Source: Hypericum androsaemum (lineage: Eukaryota; Streptophyta; Magnoliopsida; Malpighiales; Hypericaceae). Taken from it: a DNA stretch of 64,000 nt. The notes beneath the pieces were generated by a model that searched no databases, had not been told where the DNA came from, and saw nothing but the letters and a program-made list of their open reading frames with translations. Where the stretch lies: assembly GCA_963995505.1 (NCBI GenBank), contig OZ023180.1, positions 8,839,263 to 8,903,262 on the forward strand, in the 5' to 3' direction. The translations under genes and the position numbers were made by a program. This document shows positions 10,325 through 22,185 of the stretch, in pieces (within the stretch, counting starts at the first letter, position 1; the number at the start of each line of letters is the position of its first letter).

Positions 10325-12279
10325 ATGGCCGATCCGGATACAGTAAGGAGACTTGGAGATCTTGAGACCGCGATGCAAGAGGTTTTGACTCAACTAAGAA
10401 ACATGGAAGTGCAACCACCGGCTGCCGCGGGAGACAACGCAAGGGAAGATGAGGGCGAGGAGGATCGTGATGACCTCGACTCGGTGCATACGCAACCGGT
10501 CAGAGGAGGACGTGGAAATAGAGGGGGACGAGGTCGAGGAGGAGATGGTGGATGAGGTGCGCGAAGAGAAGCCTATAGAGGAGGAGAAAGAGATTTTGCT
10601 CGACGCGTAGATTGCCCTTTCAAAATGAATATAGAGAAGTTCTATGGGGACATGGATGTAGAAGGGTTCCTAAACTGGCTGGATTCGTTGGAGAAGTACT
10701 TTGACTGCATGGATCTCACTGAGGAGCAGAAGGTTAACTATGTCGCGTTCAAACTCGAATCTGGAGCTGCGGTTTGGTGGAGAAAGGAACAAGAAACCTA
10801 GAGAAGGAGAGGAGATCGTCCCATTCGTGATTGGCCCACTATGGAGCAAGCCCTAAGAGAAAGGTTTCTTCTCGTTGATTACCATCAAACCTTGTACACT
10901 CAATCTTTGTCTTGCACTCAAGGAAGTCGATCTGTTGACGAGTACACATCTGAGTTCATGAGATTGGCATCACGTAATGACCTGGAAGAGAAAGAAGATC
11001 AGATGATCGTACGGTACGTTGATGGCCTAAGCTATGAGATCAAGAACCGAATGGAGTTCGATACTTTCCTTTATTTCCCTGATGCGTGTGCCAAGGCAAG
11101 AAAGATAGGAGCTGCCTTGAAGAAGAAGAAAACGATTTCAAATCGATTTCAAGGACCCGGACAATCCTCTTCTTACCTTAAGGGAGGAAATGAGAAGAGT
11201 GTGCCTCAAGTAAATGACCTGAGACCGTCCACAAGAAAGCCGATCTGAGAAGTTACTCAACGAAAGGGAAAGGAGGTGGAAACAAGCTCGGGAATTCTTT
11301 GCTATAAATACAATGCTATAGGTCACAGGTCCAGCGAATACCCCAAACGAAAGTTCACGCAACTTTGTGAGAAGGAAGATGAGGATAAAGAGTATTGTGG
11401 CGTCATGCGCAAGCTGGCCTTGACAACTACGAAGAAAGATGACTCTCAACGTCATAATTTATTCCGCACGAGATGTCATGTAGGGAAAGTATGCGAGGTT
11501 ATCATCGATGGAGGAAGTCAGGAGAATTTTGTGAGCAGTAAGATGGTTGAAAATCTTGGTCTGAAGACCGCGCCTCATCCTTCTCCCTATTCCATTGGAT
11601 GGGTTCGTACAGGAGGCGGGATCAAGGTGAACGCGAGGTTCACCATTCCAATCACCATCGGGAAGTATTCAGACAAAATTGAGTGTGATGTTCTTGAGAT
11701 GGATGTGTGCAATATCTTGCTACGAAGACCCTGGGAGTTCGACAATAAGGTTGTTCACAAGGGGGAAGAGAATACATACGAGCTGAAGAAAGGCAGAGAA
11801 CGCTTTACATTATTACCAAGCAAGCCAAATCACGTGAAAGGGCAATACAATAGTGGTATGCCACTCGTGACAATGGTCACTTCTACGAAGGAATTGCGGG
11901 ACTCGCTCAGCGACTTGGGATGGTGTCACATTTTGGTAATGAAAGGGGTTGATCAGAATGCGGAGAAGAGTATGGATGGAGTTCCTGAGCCCATGGTTCA
12001 ATTGTTACAAGAGTTTCCAGAGGTGATCTCCGAAGACTTACAAAAGAGGCTGCCTCCCCTTCGCAATATCCAGCACCAGATCGATCTGATCCCGGGCTCC
12101 ATGCTCCCAAACTTGCCACACTACCGCCTCAGTCCTAAAGAGAACCAGATCATTCGTGATCAAATTCAGGAGCTTCTTGAGAAAGGCTACATTCAGGAGA
12201 GTCTAAGTCCTTGTGGGATGCCCGCATTATTGGTACCCAAGAAGGATGGCACGTGGAGGATGTGCATTGACAGCCGAGC
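10325..12279 (+). pseudogene. B2 gag-protease-RT start, broken
   Basis: Starts ATGGCCGATCCG (MADPD), like B1 gag. The reading frame stays the same throughout but has stops at 10553 (TGA), 10799 (TAG) and 11246 (TGA). The gag core includes YFDCMDLTEEQKVNYVAFKL and the EQALRERF region. The zinc knuckle reads CYKYNAIGHRSSEY: two of the three cysteines have become tyrosine, so it could not bind zinc. Protease (IIDGGSQENF, about 11500-11530) and the N-terminal RT region ([16 protein letters not shown]) follow, up to the outer C insertion at 12280. Confidence 0.9.
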
Positions 12280-13027
12280 TGATATGAATCCTGTCAGGAA
12301 CTCGCACCAACTCGGACCGTCTACTCTAGGATGATGGTTGATCTTGACCCGTCGCTTTGCGCCTTGCACCGAACCTTAGTGTTGGTTAACTTTGACCCGT
12401 AGCAATGGTGAGAACGCGAACCTTGATCTTGAATCGAATACGCCACAAACGAAGATGGAAATTCCGTTTGATAAGTACAAACATCCTAGCTAAGCAATCC
12501 AGCCCACAAGGACAACCAGAGTATCAAATCTCACGAATTTTCTTATGCCAAAAAGTGATGTTTTTATTGAATTCGTGGCTCTCCTTATATAGAGGTTAAA
12601 ACTGACCTGGATAGACTCCAAAGTCAACAAGATAAGTTCTGAAGAGCTCCAAACTTATCATACTACTTAAAATAGTTCTAAAAACGAATGTTTATCCTAA
12701 GAATTGAAAAACACAATCATTGTCCAACATTATCCACTATTGGATAACTCTTATTCCTAAAAAGTTATAAAAAGTTTGGATAACTCTTATTCCTAAAAAG
12801 TAGGAATCTTGGTTCTACTCCTTTAGGCGTCCAAAACAACTCCAATCACGTGCATGGGCTTTGCATGGACGTCCACGAGCTTACACGAATTGGTTGTAGT
12901 CCAAATCCCTTGAATTAATCCGTTGAGCTCAACTTGAGGCATCTTTGCTCTTGCTCTTGTGATTGGTCCAAGTGGAACTCGAACTGGTTGTGAGTCCTGT
13001 AGCTCCATAGTGGATGCGTTCACATCA
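12280..13027 (-). repeat. C LTR 1 (left LTR of outer C, 748 bp)
   Basis: The 3' LTR of the outer element in minus orientation. It pairs with 31286-32033; I count about a dozen differences by eye, so the outer insertion is clearly older than the inner array. It encodes the tail ending at 12823. Confidence 0.93.
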
Positions 13028-13647
13028 TTCCCCCCCTCTTGAAAAGGATTTCCCCTCAAATCCTTGCATCCGTCATGCTTTTGCCAACTCACAACCATGC
13101 TGGTGCAAGATGAACTCTTTGAACATCGTGGCTGCACGTGATACCTTCCTTTCCAACAGAACAAGTACTTCGATCTTAAAGAATCTGAAGTCATCTCCAA
13201 CTCAAAAGCAAAAGCCCTACTAATCCGTTTAAGCCATTCTTTGAACTTCAAACTATTCCAGATGTTGATCAACGATGAACCTCCAACATAATTAAACTCG
13301 TCCACACCTAAGAAGTCAATATGTTCAATATGTAAATCAGGAGACATGTAAGATATGGGTTGGACATCTTCCTTGTCAACTAAAACAACAAGTTCTTCTT
13401 GTTCACCATCAATAGCAGTTAAGCACTTCTTCATATGAACAACATCCACCAATTCTGATTCATTGAACAAATCTCTCAAGTAAAGAAGTGACATGGCATG
13501 GTCATCAAAACATTCTCCATCGAACAAGTCAATAGAATATTCACCAAATTCCTCCCATGTCAAAACCTCTTCTTCAACAATCACTTCAGGTGTAACCTCC
13601 AAATCGTCAGAACTACATACCTTCCCCTCAATGTCGTGCTGAGTGTT
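12823..13647 (-). pseudogene. 3' half of the outer C-na ORF
   Basis: Encodes the C-terminal two thirds of the C-na protein, from HDIEGKVCSSDD to the LTR-encoded tail (GPITRARAKMPQVEL). The N-terminal part lies at 30741-31023, separated by the inner array inserted at GTGTT. An open frame continues upstream to 13737 inside C LTR 2, but that extension is an accident of the insertion. Confidence 0.85.
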
Positions 13648-14386
13648 TGATATGAATCCCGTCAGGAACTCGCACCAACTCGGACCGTCTACTTTAGGAT
13701 GATGGTTGATCTTGACCCGTCGCTTTGCGCCTTGCACCGAACCTTAGTGTTGTTTAACTTTGACCCGTAGCAATGGTGAGAACGCGAACCTTGATCTTGA
13801 ATCGAAATACGCCACAAACGGAGATGGGAATTCCGTTTGATAAGTACAAACGCCCTAGCTAAGCAATCCAGCCCGCAAGAACAACAAGAGTATCAAAGAC
13901 TCACGAATTTTCTTATGCCAAAAGGTGTGTCCTTTATTGAATTCGTGGCCTCCTTTAAATAGAGGTTAAAACTGACTTGGATAGACTCCAAAGTCAACAA
14001 GATAAGTTCTGAAGAGCTTCAAACTTATCCAACTACCTAAACTAGTTCTAAAACGAATGTTTATCCTAAGAATTGAAAAATACAATCATTATCCACTATT
14101 GGATAACTCTTATTCCTAAAAAGTTATAAAAAGTTTGGATAACTCTTATTCCTAAAAAGTAGGAATCTTGGTTCTACTCCTTTAGGCTTCCAAAACAACT
14201 CCAATCACGTGCATGGGCTTTGCATGGACGTCCACGGGCTTACACGAACTGGTTGTAGTCCAAATCCTTGGAATTAATCTGTTGAGCTCAGCTTGAAGCG
14301 TCTTTGCTCTTGCTCTTGTGATTGGTCCAAGTGGAACTCGAACTGGTTGTGGGTCTTGTAGCTCCATAGTGGACGTGTTCACATCA
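13648..14386 (-). repeat. C LTR 2 (739 bp)
   Basis: Left terminal LTR of the inner array. It ends ATTCATATCA at 13648, directly against the TSD GTGTT, and starts TGATGTGAAC at 14386. It carries the translated tail with stop near 14182. Confidence 0.93.
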
Positions 14387-15297
14387 TTCCCCCCCTCTTG
14401 AAAAGGATTTCCCCTCAAATCCTTACATCCGTCATGCTTTTGCCAACTCACAACCATGCTGGTGCAAGATGAACTCTTTGAACGTCGTGGCTGCACGTGA
14501 TACCTTCCTTTCCAACAGAACAAGTACTTCGATCTTAAAGAATCTGAAGTCATCTCCAACTCAAAAGTAAAAGCCCTACTAATCCGTTTAAGCCTTTCTT
14601 TGAACTTCAAACTATTCCAGATGTTGATCAACGATGAACCTCCAACATAATTAAACTCGTCCACACCTAAGAAGTCAATATGTTCAACATGTAAATCAGG
14701 AGACATGTAAGATATGGGTTGGACATCTTCCTTGTCAACTAAAACAACAAGTTCTTCTTGTTCACCATCAATAGCAGTTAATCACTTCTTCATATGAACA
14801 ACATCCACCAATTCTGATTCATTGAACAAATCTCTCAAGTAAAGAAGTGACATGGCATGGTCATCAAAACATTCTCCATCGAACAAGTCAATAGAATATT
14901 CACCAAATTCCTCCCATGTCAAAACCTCTTCTTCAACAATCACTTCAGGTGTAACCTCCAAATCGTCAGAACTACATACCTTCCCCTCAATGTCGTGCTT
15001 AGTGTTAATGGTGTTCTCCCTCTTTCCATTGACTTCTCCAACAAAATTAGCTCCTGAATTCTTCTCATCTTTGACCCTCATCCTCCTTTGCTGAATTTGT
15101 CTTCCGCTACAGACATAAGGAACATCATGTATCCTCTCTTGCTTGCACACTATCCGGTCCACCTTTTCCCTGAGCTTCTTGACCTCTGTTCTTATTATAT
15201 GCCTAATCCCACTAAGAAGGGCGTCCATAAACGTGTGTGGATCACCAACCAATGGTGCAACACCTTCAAAGGATCTTCTTGAGTAGTTATAAGACAT
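14182..15297 (-). pseudogene. C-na ORF, array copy 1 (one nonsense codon)
   Basis: Same 371-codon ORF as the intact copies (ATG 15297, stop 14182), interrupted by one TGA at 14782-14784 where the others have TGC (Cys after HMKK). The G-to-T change on the plus strand is the only disabling difference I see. For the protein description see the copy at 24797-25912. Confidence 0.88.
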
Positions 15298-15554
15298 TAT
15301 TGCAGATTCTCTTTTTTTCTACTTTCAACTTTTCTTTTTTTTTTTTTTGATTTTTTTTCAGCCTTCTTTCTTCATCTTTTCTTGGCTGCCTTCTTCTCTA
15401 TCTTTCTTTTTTTTTTGGAATTTTTTTCCTCTTTTTTATTTTTTTTCTTTCTCCAACAGAGAATACAATAAGAATAACGAACTAAAAACTAATGATAAAA
15501 AAAAACGAAATTTAAAGATAGATGATCTGAAGTAACCTAGGCTCTGATACCAAA
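15298..15554 (-). other. C-na leader with primer-binding site, array copy 1
   Basis: Between the ORF start and C LTR 3. The primer-binding site TGGTATCAGAGC (minus, 15541-15552) fits initiator Met tRNA. The leader is an A/G-rich tract on the coding strand (T/C runs on plus). The same leader recurs in each unit (24009-24262, 25913-26169, 27836-28091, 29742-29996). Confidence 0.85.
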
Positions 15555-16187
15555 TGATATGAATCCCGTCAGGAACTCGCACCAACTCGGACCGTCTACT
15601 TTAGGATGATGGTTGATCTTGACCCGTCGCTTTGCGCCTTGCACCGAACCTTAGTGTTGGTTAACTTTGACCCGTAGCAATGGTGAGAACGCGAACCTTG
15701 ATCATGAATCGAAATACGCCACAAACGGAGATGGGAATTCCGTTTGATAAGTACAAATGCCCTAGCTAAGCAATCCAGCCCGCAAGAACAACAAGAGTAT
15801 CAAAGACTCACGAATTTTCTTATACCAAAAGGTGTGTCCTTTATTGAATTCGTGGCCTCCTTTAAATAGAGGTTAAAACTGACTTGGATAGACTCCAAAG
15901 TCAACAAGATAAGTTCTGAAGAGCTTCAAACTTATCCAACTACCTAAACTAGTTCTAAAACAAATGTTTATCCTAAGAATTGAAAAATACAATCATTATC
16001 CACTATTGGATAACTTTTATTCCTAAAAAGTTATAAAAAGTTTGGATAACTCTTATTCCTAAAAAGTAGGAATCTTGGTTCTACTCCTTTAGGCTTCCAA
16101 AACAACTCCAATCACGTGCATGGGCTTTGCATGGACGTCCACGGGCTTACACGAACTGGTTGTAGTCCAAATCCTTGGAATTAATCC

Positions 16188-16988
16188 TGATATGAATCTC
16201 CGCGGAAAAGATTCACAACTCGGACCGTTTGTTACTTTAGAATGGATCAGATCACAACTCACAAGAACTCACTCGAACTAAGGCACGAAATTGAACCTTA
16301 ACCCGCAACAAGAACTTCTGAACCTTGACCTAAGGTCGAATCACGCCACAAGCGAGGATGGATGGTCCGCTTGATAAGTGAAAGATAAATTCCAGCCAAG
16401 ACGACTCACCAGCCTAAGCAAGAACAAACGAGTATCAAACTCTCAACTAGCCAATGCTAAGTATTTCCGAATTGTGTGTGTTTTATTGCTAGGAGTCCTC
16501 TTTATATAGGCTCCCAAAGTACCAAAATATTCCTAAACAAGCTAACTCCTTAAAAAGGAGTTCAAAGGCTGGCCAAAACTCTCTTTCCTATTCTAAGGAG
16601 ATTCTGGCCGAATTATTCAACTAAAATAGGAAATAATCTAAACAAATAATATCTAATAGAATAACAATTAATTGCACGTCCTAACAAGAAGATGCATGGC
16701 CTAAATAGGTTGATTCTTGCTGATTCTCCATGTGCGCATGCATCCAGAAGTTGGTGTGCATATTAAGCTTCCAAAATAGCCTCTATCACGTGCATGGGCT
16801 TTGCATGTGCCTCATGCACGTCCTTGCACTTGTACGCACCAACTTGAGCCCAAACTTCTTGCATTAGTCCATTGAAATCAGATTGCAACTTCCTAGCTCG
16901 TGCTCTTGTCATTGGCCCAATTGGAACTTGAACTTGCTGCGAGTCTACAAGCTTGATAGTAGGTGCGTCCTTAGGCTTGCTCACATCA
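16188..16988 (-). repeat. 3' LTR of A1 (801 bp)
   Basis: In minus orientation it runs from TGATGTGAGC (16988) to ATTCATATCA (16188). The first 226 bp encode the end of the polyprotein (stop at 16763-16765). I found no difference from the 5' LTR at 22186-22986. Confidence 0.97.
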
Positions 16989-19900
16989 GTCCCCTCCTCT
17001 TGAAAAGGATTTGTCCTCAAATCATCACCTACATCAAACGGACTCAAGTCAGCCACGTTAAACGAAGCACTTACATTATACTCACCCGGAAGGTCTAGCT
17101 TGTAGGCATTATCATTGATGCGTTCGATCACTTGGAATGGACCATCTCCCCGTGGTAGCAACTTTGAACGTCTTTGTACAGGAAAACGCTCCTTCCTCAT
17201 ATGTAGCCAAACCCAATCTCCCGGCTCAAAGACAACCTTGTGCCTTCCTTTGTTTGCTTGCCTTGCATAGTGCTCCGTGCGCTTCTCGATGTTCATTCTT
17301 GCTTTCTCATGTAACTGCTTGACAAATTCAGCTTTCTTCTTGCCATCTAAGTTAACTTGCTCACTCGAAGGTAGAGGTGATAAATCCAATGGAGTCAAAG
17401 GATTAAATCCATAAACAAGCTCAAATGGTGAGAATTGAGTAGCAGAATGGACAGAACGATTATAAGCAAACTCAACATGAGGCAAACATTCTTCCCAAGT
17501 CTTAATGTTATGCTTAATGAGTGCTCTCAAAAGTGTAGACAAAGTCCTATTCACTACTTCAGTTTGACCATCAGTTTGAGGATGACAAGTAGTAGAAAAC
17601 AACAACTTAGTACCTAACTTGCACCACAAGGTCTTCCAAAAGTAACTTAGGAACTTAGCATCTCTATCAGAGATAATTGTCCTAGGCATGCCATGCAACC
17701 TAACAACCTCTCTAAAGAACAAATCAGCAATGTTTGAAGCATCATCAGTCTTATGACATGGAATGAAATGTGCCATCTTAGAAAACCTATCCACTACCAC
17801 AAAAATTGAATCTCTTCCACGCTTAGTCCTAGGTAGGCCTAACACAAAATCCATAGAGATATCAATCCAGGGCTCACTAGGTATAGGTAGTGGGGTGTAC
17901 AAACCATGGGGTTTTACCTTTGACTTGGCTTGCTTGCAAGTGATGCAACGACCACAAACTCTCTCAACGTCTCTCTTCATGTGTGGCCAAAAGAAATGAT
18001 CTTGTAGCATTGCCAAGGTCTTTGCAATTCCAAAATGCCCCATTAAGCCACCTCCATGTGCCTCCTGAATTAGTAATTCTCGCATCGAACAATTAGGCAC
18101 ACAAAGTTTGTTTTCACGAAATAGGTAACCTTCATTACGAAAGAACTTACCAAATGCACTTCTTTCAGTTGATCTAAACAACTCGCCAAAATCAACATCA
18201 TCAACATACATCTCCTTAATGTGTTCAAAGCCAAGTAGTTTAGCATCAAGAGTTGAGATCAAGGCGTACCTTCGTGATAGTGCATCAGCCACTACATTTT
18301 CCTTACCTTGCTTGTAGCGAATGACATAAGGAAATGTCTCAATGAATTCCACCCATCGTGCATGCCTCTTGTTCAGCTTGTGTTGCCCCTTTAAGTGCTT
18401 GAGTGACTCATGATCAGTGTGAATCACGAACTCCTTGGGCCACAAATAATGCTGCCATGTCTCCAATGCTCGAACTAGTGCGTACAACTCCTTGTCATAG
18501 GTCGGGTAATTCAAGGTTGCACCACTTAGTTTCTCACTAAAGTATGCAATAGGTCTTCCTTCTTGCATAAGGACAGCTCCAATTCCTACACCAGAAGCAT
18601 CACACTCTATTTCAAAAGTCTTAGAGAAATTAGGTAAAGCTAACAAGGGTGCATTAGTCAACTTCCCTTTCAGTAGTTGGAAAGCCTTCTCTTGAGCTTC
18701 TCCCCAAGTAAAGCCCACGTTCTTCTTGATGACTTCAGTTATGGGTGCGGCTATGCTACTAAAGTCCTTCACAAATCTCCTATAAAAACTAGCTAGTCCA
18801 TGAAAGCTCCTAACATTAGCAACACTTGTAGGGCTTGGCCATTCACGGATAGCTCGGATCTTTTCTTCATCAACCTGTATTCCGTTAGCTCCAACAACAA
18901 AACCCAAGAATACAAGCTTATCCGTACAAAAGGTGCACTTCTTCAAGTTAGCAAACAATTGTTCTTCTCTAAGTGCATCTAAGACAGATTTCAAATGTTC
19001 TAGATGATCCCCCACGTTCTTGCTATAGATGAGTATATCATCAAAGTAAACAACTACAAATTTACCAATGAATGGACGTAGAACATGATTCATGAGTCGC
19101 ATAAACGTGCTAGGTGCGTTGGACAAACCAAATGGCATGACCATCCACTCATACAACCCATACTTAGTTTTAAAAGCAGTCTTCCACTCATCTCCTTCTT
19201 TCATCCTAATTTGATGATAACCACTCTTCAAATCAATCTTAGAAAACATGCAAGAACCATGCAACTCATCTAACATGTCATCTAAACGAGGGATAGGGTG
19301 ACGATATTTTACCGTTATGTTGTTGACTGCTCGGCAATCAACACACATTCTCCATGTTTTATCCTTCTTGGGCACAAGTAGGACTGGAACAGCACATGGA
19401 CTCATGCTCTCTCTTACGTACCCTTTCTCCAACAGCTCGTTGACTTGCTTCTCAAGCTCCTTTGTCTCTTCAGGATTGCTTCTATATGCGGGACGGTTAG
19501 GTATGGTAGCTCCCGGGACAAAGTCTATTTGATGTTCAATCCCACGAATAGGTGGCAAACCAGGTGGTAGCTCGTCGGGAAAGACATCCTTGTAATCCTG
19601 CAAAAGAGACACAACCGTACTAGGTACATGTGGTTCAAGCTCGTTAGTGTTTAAAAGTGCCTCCCTATACCGAAGTAAGATCATAGGCTTCTTTGTAAAG
19701 CACGCTTGCTTAATATCACTTGTTCCCACATAGTAACTCTTTTTCCAACTCTCGTTTTTTCTCTCTTTGGCCGTTTTAATTTCTGTTTTTCCGGCTTCTT
19801 TTGTTTTCTCAATCTTTTCCTCTCCATTGGCCGTTTTTCTTATCTTTTTTTCGGCTTCTTCTCTCCTCTCATTCTTTTTCTTCTTGTCACGCTCTCTTTG

Positions 19901-21550
19901 CTCATCACTTTCTTTTTGCAACTGACGTTGATCTTCACAAACTTTTGATGGTGACAAGGGTGCCAAGGTGATTACTCTCTTCTTAAGTATAAATGAATAC
20001 TTGTTGGTGTGGCCATCATGATGCACTTTCCTATCAAACTGCCACGGCCTTCCTAACAATAGGTGACCAGCTTGCATTGGTACAACATCACACAACACTT
20101 CATCCTCATAGTTGCCAATGCGGAATGCTACCAATACTTGCTTCATCACTCGTACTTCTCCACTATCATTCAGCCATTGTAGTTTGTAAGGCTTAGGGTG
20201 TTTTCCCGTGAGTAACCCTAACTTCTCCACCATAGTAGTGCTTGCAACATTAGCACAACTTCCTCCATCTATGATGACACTACACACCTTGTCTTTGACA
20301 TAGCACCTTGTGTGAAAAATATTTTCTCTTTGAGCCACATCATTTTCTTCTTTTACTTGCACATTCAATGCTCTTCTAGACACAAGAGTAAGCCTCTCAG
20401 CAGCTTGGTACTCTTCCTCGGATACGTCCTCCAAAGAAGGCATGCTTTCATGCTCCGAATCCTCTTCTTCAGTTTCAATCTCTCCACTCTCCTTGATCAC
20501 CATTGCTTGCTTGTTAGGGCATTGACTTGAGATGTGCCCTCTTCCTTGACACTTAAAGCACTTGATGTCACGGTTCCTAGCTGGAGTGACTTCCACTTTC
20601 CTTTGAGAATTAGCTTGAGAACTCTCGGATTTATGCTCTACTTTGGCTGCTTGTGGCTTGTCAAACTTCTTTTGGTAGTTTGGCTTCCAAGTAGAATTCG
20701 ATGTAGCTTTTGTTCTCCCCTCTCCTTTCTTGAGTTGCTTCTCAATTTTCGTTGCCATATGCACCATGTCCTCCAACTCCACATAGTGTTGCAACTCAAC
20801 TTTGTCTTGAATTTCAGGATTGAGTCCATTCAAGAACCTTGCCATTGTAACTTCTCTATCTTCATCTATATCAGCTCTTATCATGGCCATCTCCATCTGT
20901 TTGAAATACTCCTCCACACTCAAACTTCCTTGCCTCATTCCTTGTAACTTCTTATACAGCTCTCTATAGTAATGACTTGGAACAAATCTCTTCCTCATCA
21001 CCACTTTCATGTCTTCCCAAGTAGCTATAGGGCGTTCTCTATTTCTCCTCCTGCTAGTCACAAGTTGATCCCACCAAGTTATAGCATAATCAGTGAATTC
21101 GGTGATGGCAAGTTTTACCTTCTTTTCTTCGGAGCTATTGTGGCAATCAAACACGAACTCAATCTTCTTCTCCCACTCTAAGTACGCCTCCGGGTCAGAA
21201 CGACCAGCAAAGGAAGGTATCTTCAGTTTGATACTCCCTATGTTGTCGTCTCTCTTTGGCCTCGCCTCCCTAGGTGGACGGCTTGTTCTTGCTCTCCTAA
21301 GACTCCTTGTAGAGCCTACGCCTTCTTCCGACTCAGAATCAGCTCCGCTTGACTCTCCAATAGGTACTCCTCTCCTACGCCTTTGGAGTTCGCCTCGCGT
21401 TGGGGGGTTGTCACGAGAATTCTCCACGGCATCCACGCGTAGTTGCAAAGGCTCCATCTGAGCTTGCACCATCTGCTCGAGCTTCCCGGCCAATGCATCC
21501 ACTAATAACTTAAGGTCTATGTTTCCCATGGTTTGACCTTCATGTGACAT
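16763..21550 (-). CDS. Gag-pol polyprotein of A1, intact (1,595 aa)
   Basis: A single frame encodes all proteins of a Ty3/gypsy element. Gag comes first, with an N-terminal heptad-like region and the core [20 protein letters not shown] (about residues 105-125). The zinc knuckle [14 protein letters not shown] is at residues 331-344 and the protease DGGS at about 428-431. A Lys/Glu-rich linker follows, then RT with YFDD at 835-838 and RNase H with DASG at about 983. Integrase has an HHCC module (about 1165-1205) and catalytic Asp/Asp/Glu in SMDF (about 1231), SDRD (about 1296) and TDGQTE (about 1325). Next comes the [14 protein letters not shown] region and a tail with [12 protein letters not shown] (about 1545) encoded by the LTR. 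I see no classical chromodomain. ATG 21550 is chosen because it aligns with A2 and C-auto starts and follows a splice-acceptor-like site. All catalytic residues are present. Confidence 0.97.
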   Translation of the reverse strand: MSHEGQTMGNIDLKLLVDALAGKLEQMVQAQMEPLQLRVDAVENSRDNPPTRGELQRRRRGVPIGESSGADSESEEGVGSTRSLRRARTSRPPREARPKRDDNIGSIKLKIPSFAGRSDPEAYLEWEKKIEFVFDCHNSSEEKKVKLAITEFTDYAITWWDQLVTSRRRNRERPIATWEDMKVVMRKRFVPSHYYRELYKKLQGMRQGSLSVEEYFKQMEMAMIRADIDEDREVTMARFLNGLNPEIQDKVELQHYVELEDMVHMATKIEKQLKKGEGRTKATSNSTWKPNYQKKFDKPQAAKVEHKSESSQANSQRKVEVTPARNRDIKCFKCQGRGHISSQCPNKQAMVIKESGEIETEEEDSEHESMPSLEDVSEEEYQAAERLTLVSRRALNVQVKEENDVAQRENIFHTRCYVKDKVCSVIIDGGSCANVASTTMVEKLGLLTGKHPKPYKLQWLNDSGEVRVMKQVLVAFRIGNYEDEVLCDVVPMQAGHLLLGRPWQFDRKVHHDGHTNKYSFILKKRVITLAPLSPSKVCEDQRQLQKESDEQRERDKKKKNERREEAEKKIRKTANGEEKIEKTKEAGKTEIKTAKERKNESWKKSYYVGTSDIKQACFTKKPMILLRYREALLNTNELEPHVPSTVVSLLQDYKDVFPDELPPGLPPIRGIEHQIDFVPGATIPNRPAYRSNPEETKELEKQVNELLEKGYVRESMSPCAVPVLLVPKKDKTWRMCVDCRAVNNITVKYRHPIPRLDDMLDELHGSCMFSKIDLKSGYHQIRMKEGDEWKTAFKTKYGLYEWMVMPFGLSNAPSTFMRLMNHVLRPFIGKFVVVYFDDILIYSKNVGDHLEHLKSVLDALREEQLFANLKKCTFCTDKLVFLGFVVGANGIQVDEEKIRAIREWPSPTSVANVRSFHGLASFYRRFVKDFSSIAAPITEVIKKNVGFTWGEAQEKAFQLLKGKLTNAPLLALPNFSKTFEIECDASGVGIGAVLMQEGRPIAYFSEKLSGATLNYPTYDKELYALVRALETWQHYLWPKEFVIHTDHESLKHLKGQHKLNKRHARWVEFIETFPYVIRYKQGKENVVADALSRRYALISTLDAKLLGFEHIKEMYVDDVDFGELFRSTERSAFGKFFRNEGYLFRENKLCVPNCSMRELLIQEAHGGGLMGHFGIAKTLAMLQDHFFWPHMKRDVERVCGRCITCKQAKSKVKPHGLYTPLPIPSEPWIDISMDFVLGLPRTKRGRDSIFVVVDRFSKMAHFIPCHKTDDASNIADLFFREVVRLHGMPRTIISDRDAKFLSYFWKTLWCKLGTKLLFSTTCHPQTDGQTEVVNRTLSTLLRALIKHNIKTWEECLPHVEFAYNRSVHSATQFSPFELVYGFNPLTPLDLSPLPSSEQVNLDGKKKAEFVKQLHEKARMNIEKRTEHYARQANKGRHKVVFEPGDWVWLHMRKERFPVQRRSKLLPRGDGPFQVIERINDNAYKLDLPGEYNVSASFNVADLSPFDVGDDLRTNPFQEEGTDVSKPKDAPTIKLVDSQQVQVPIGPMTRARARKLQSDFNGLMQEVWAQVGAYKCKDVHEAHAKPMHVIEAILEA
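16989..17010 (-). promoter_or_regulatory. Polypurine tract of A1
   Basis: On the minus strand, CAAGAGGAGGGGAC lies directly before the LTR start at 16988. It is part of the coding frame (FQEEGT), as in A0. Confidence 0.85.
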
Positions 21551-21555
21551 GTTTG

Positions 21556-21580
21556 CTGCAAGAAAAATTGGTTAGTAATA
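21556..21580 (-). promoter_or_regulatory. Splice-acceptor-like site before A1 gag
   Basis: On the minus strand TTACTAACC, a T-rich tract and TTGCAG end 5 bases before the ATG. Matching sites precede gag in A2 (51731-51755), C-auto (35531-35552), D (8466-8490) and F (58160-58181). The feature is inferred from the motif; splicing is not shown. Confidence 0.45.
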
Positions 21581-22171
21581 AAAAAAATATGGCCTCACAA
21601 GCTCACTCCCTTACGTGTATACTCTCAATGTAAGGTGCACTCAAGTTCACTCGTGTTTGCACTCAAATATTTGGCTTTTCTCTCTAAGGTACTCGCACAC
21701 TCTTGCCTTTTTCCTCTCGTGATACTTGTATGTTCTTACTAAGGCTAGAACGGCCTTGCTTGAGCTTCACGCTTTAACAACCAGAATGTTAAAGTTCTTC
21801 TTTGGTCTTTCTTTTAGTCTTGCTCGCTTCCTTTTTGATTTTGTTTCCTCTTTAAGCTTGCTTGCGGCCTTGCTTCCTCTTTAGACTTGCTTGCGATCTT
21901 GCTTCCTCTTTAGACTTGCTTGCGGCCTTTGCTTCCTCTTTAGGCTTCACGCACTTTTTCTTTTCTTTCCTTTTTCGTTTCTTTTCTTTTCTTTTCTTTT
22001 CTTTTTTTCTTTCTTTTCTTTTCTTTTCTTGCTTCACTCGTTTGTTTTCCTCTCTTTTCAAACAGCGAAGAGAGAAAAAAAAACGAACCAATAAGAACAA
22101 AAATAACGAGCAACTAAACGAACCAACAAGAACAAAAATAACAAGGATAGTGAACTAAAGTAACAAGCTAA

Positions 22172-22183
22172 GCTCTGATACCA
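22172..22183 (-). promoter_or_regulatory. Primer-binding site of A1
   Basis: TGGTATCAGAGC on the minus strand, 2 bp inside the 5' LTR, is the canonical plant initiator-Met-tRNA complement. Confidence 0.88.
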
Positions 22184-22185
22184 AC

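Larger units (their letters stand above)
21551..22185 (-). other. 5' leader of A1, with short tandem repeats and purine-rich tract
   Basis: The primer-binding site TGGTATCAGAGC is at 22172-22183 (minus). A long A/G tract on the coding strand covers about 21955-22090. About 21855-21950 holds three imperfect copies of a unit of about 32 bp containing GCTTCCTCTTTAGACTTGC on plus. No protein is supported; the small ORFs here are low-complexity. The last 30 bp before gag resemble a branch point and 3' splice site. Confidence 0.8.

Noticed and set aside
15347..15535. Phe-rich ORFs beside each C and E LTR
   Set aside because: Translations of the purine/pyrimidine leader between primer site and ORF start.
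21852..22158. Small Phe/Leu- and Lys-rich ORFs near 22 kb
   Set aside because: Translation of the T/C-rich leader of A1; low complexity, and the same happens in other leaders.
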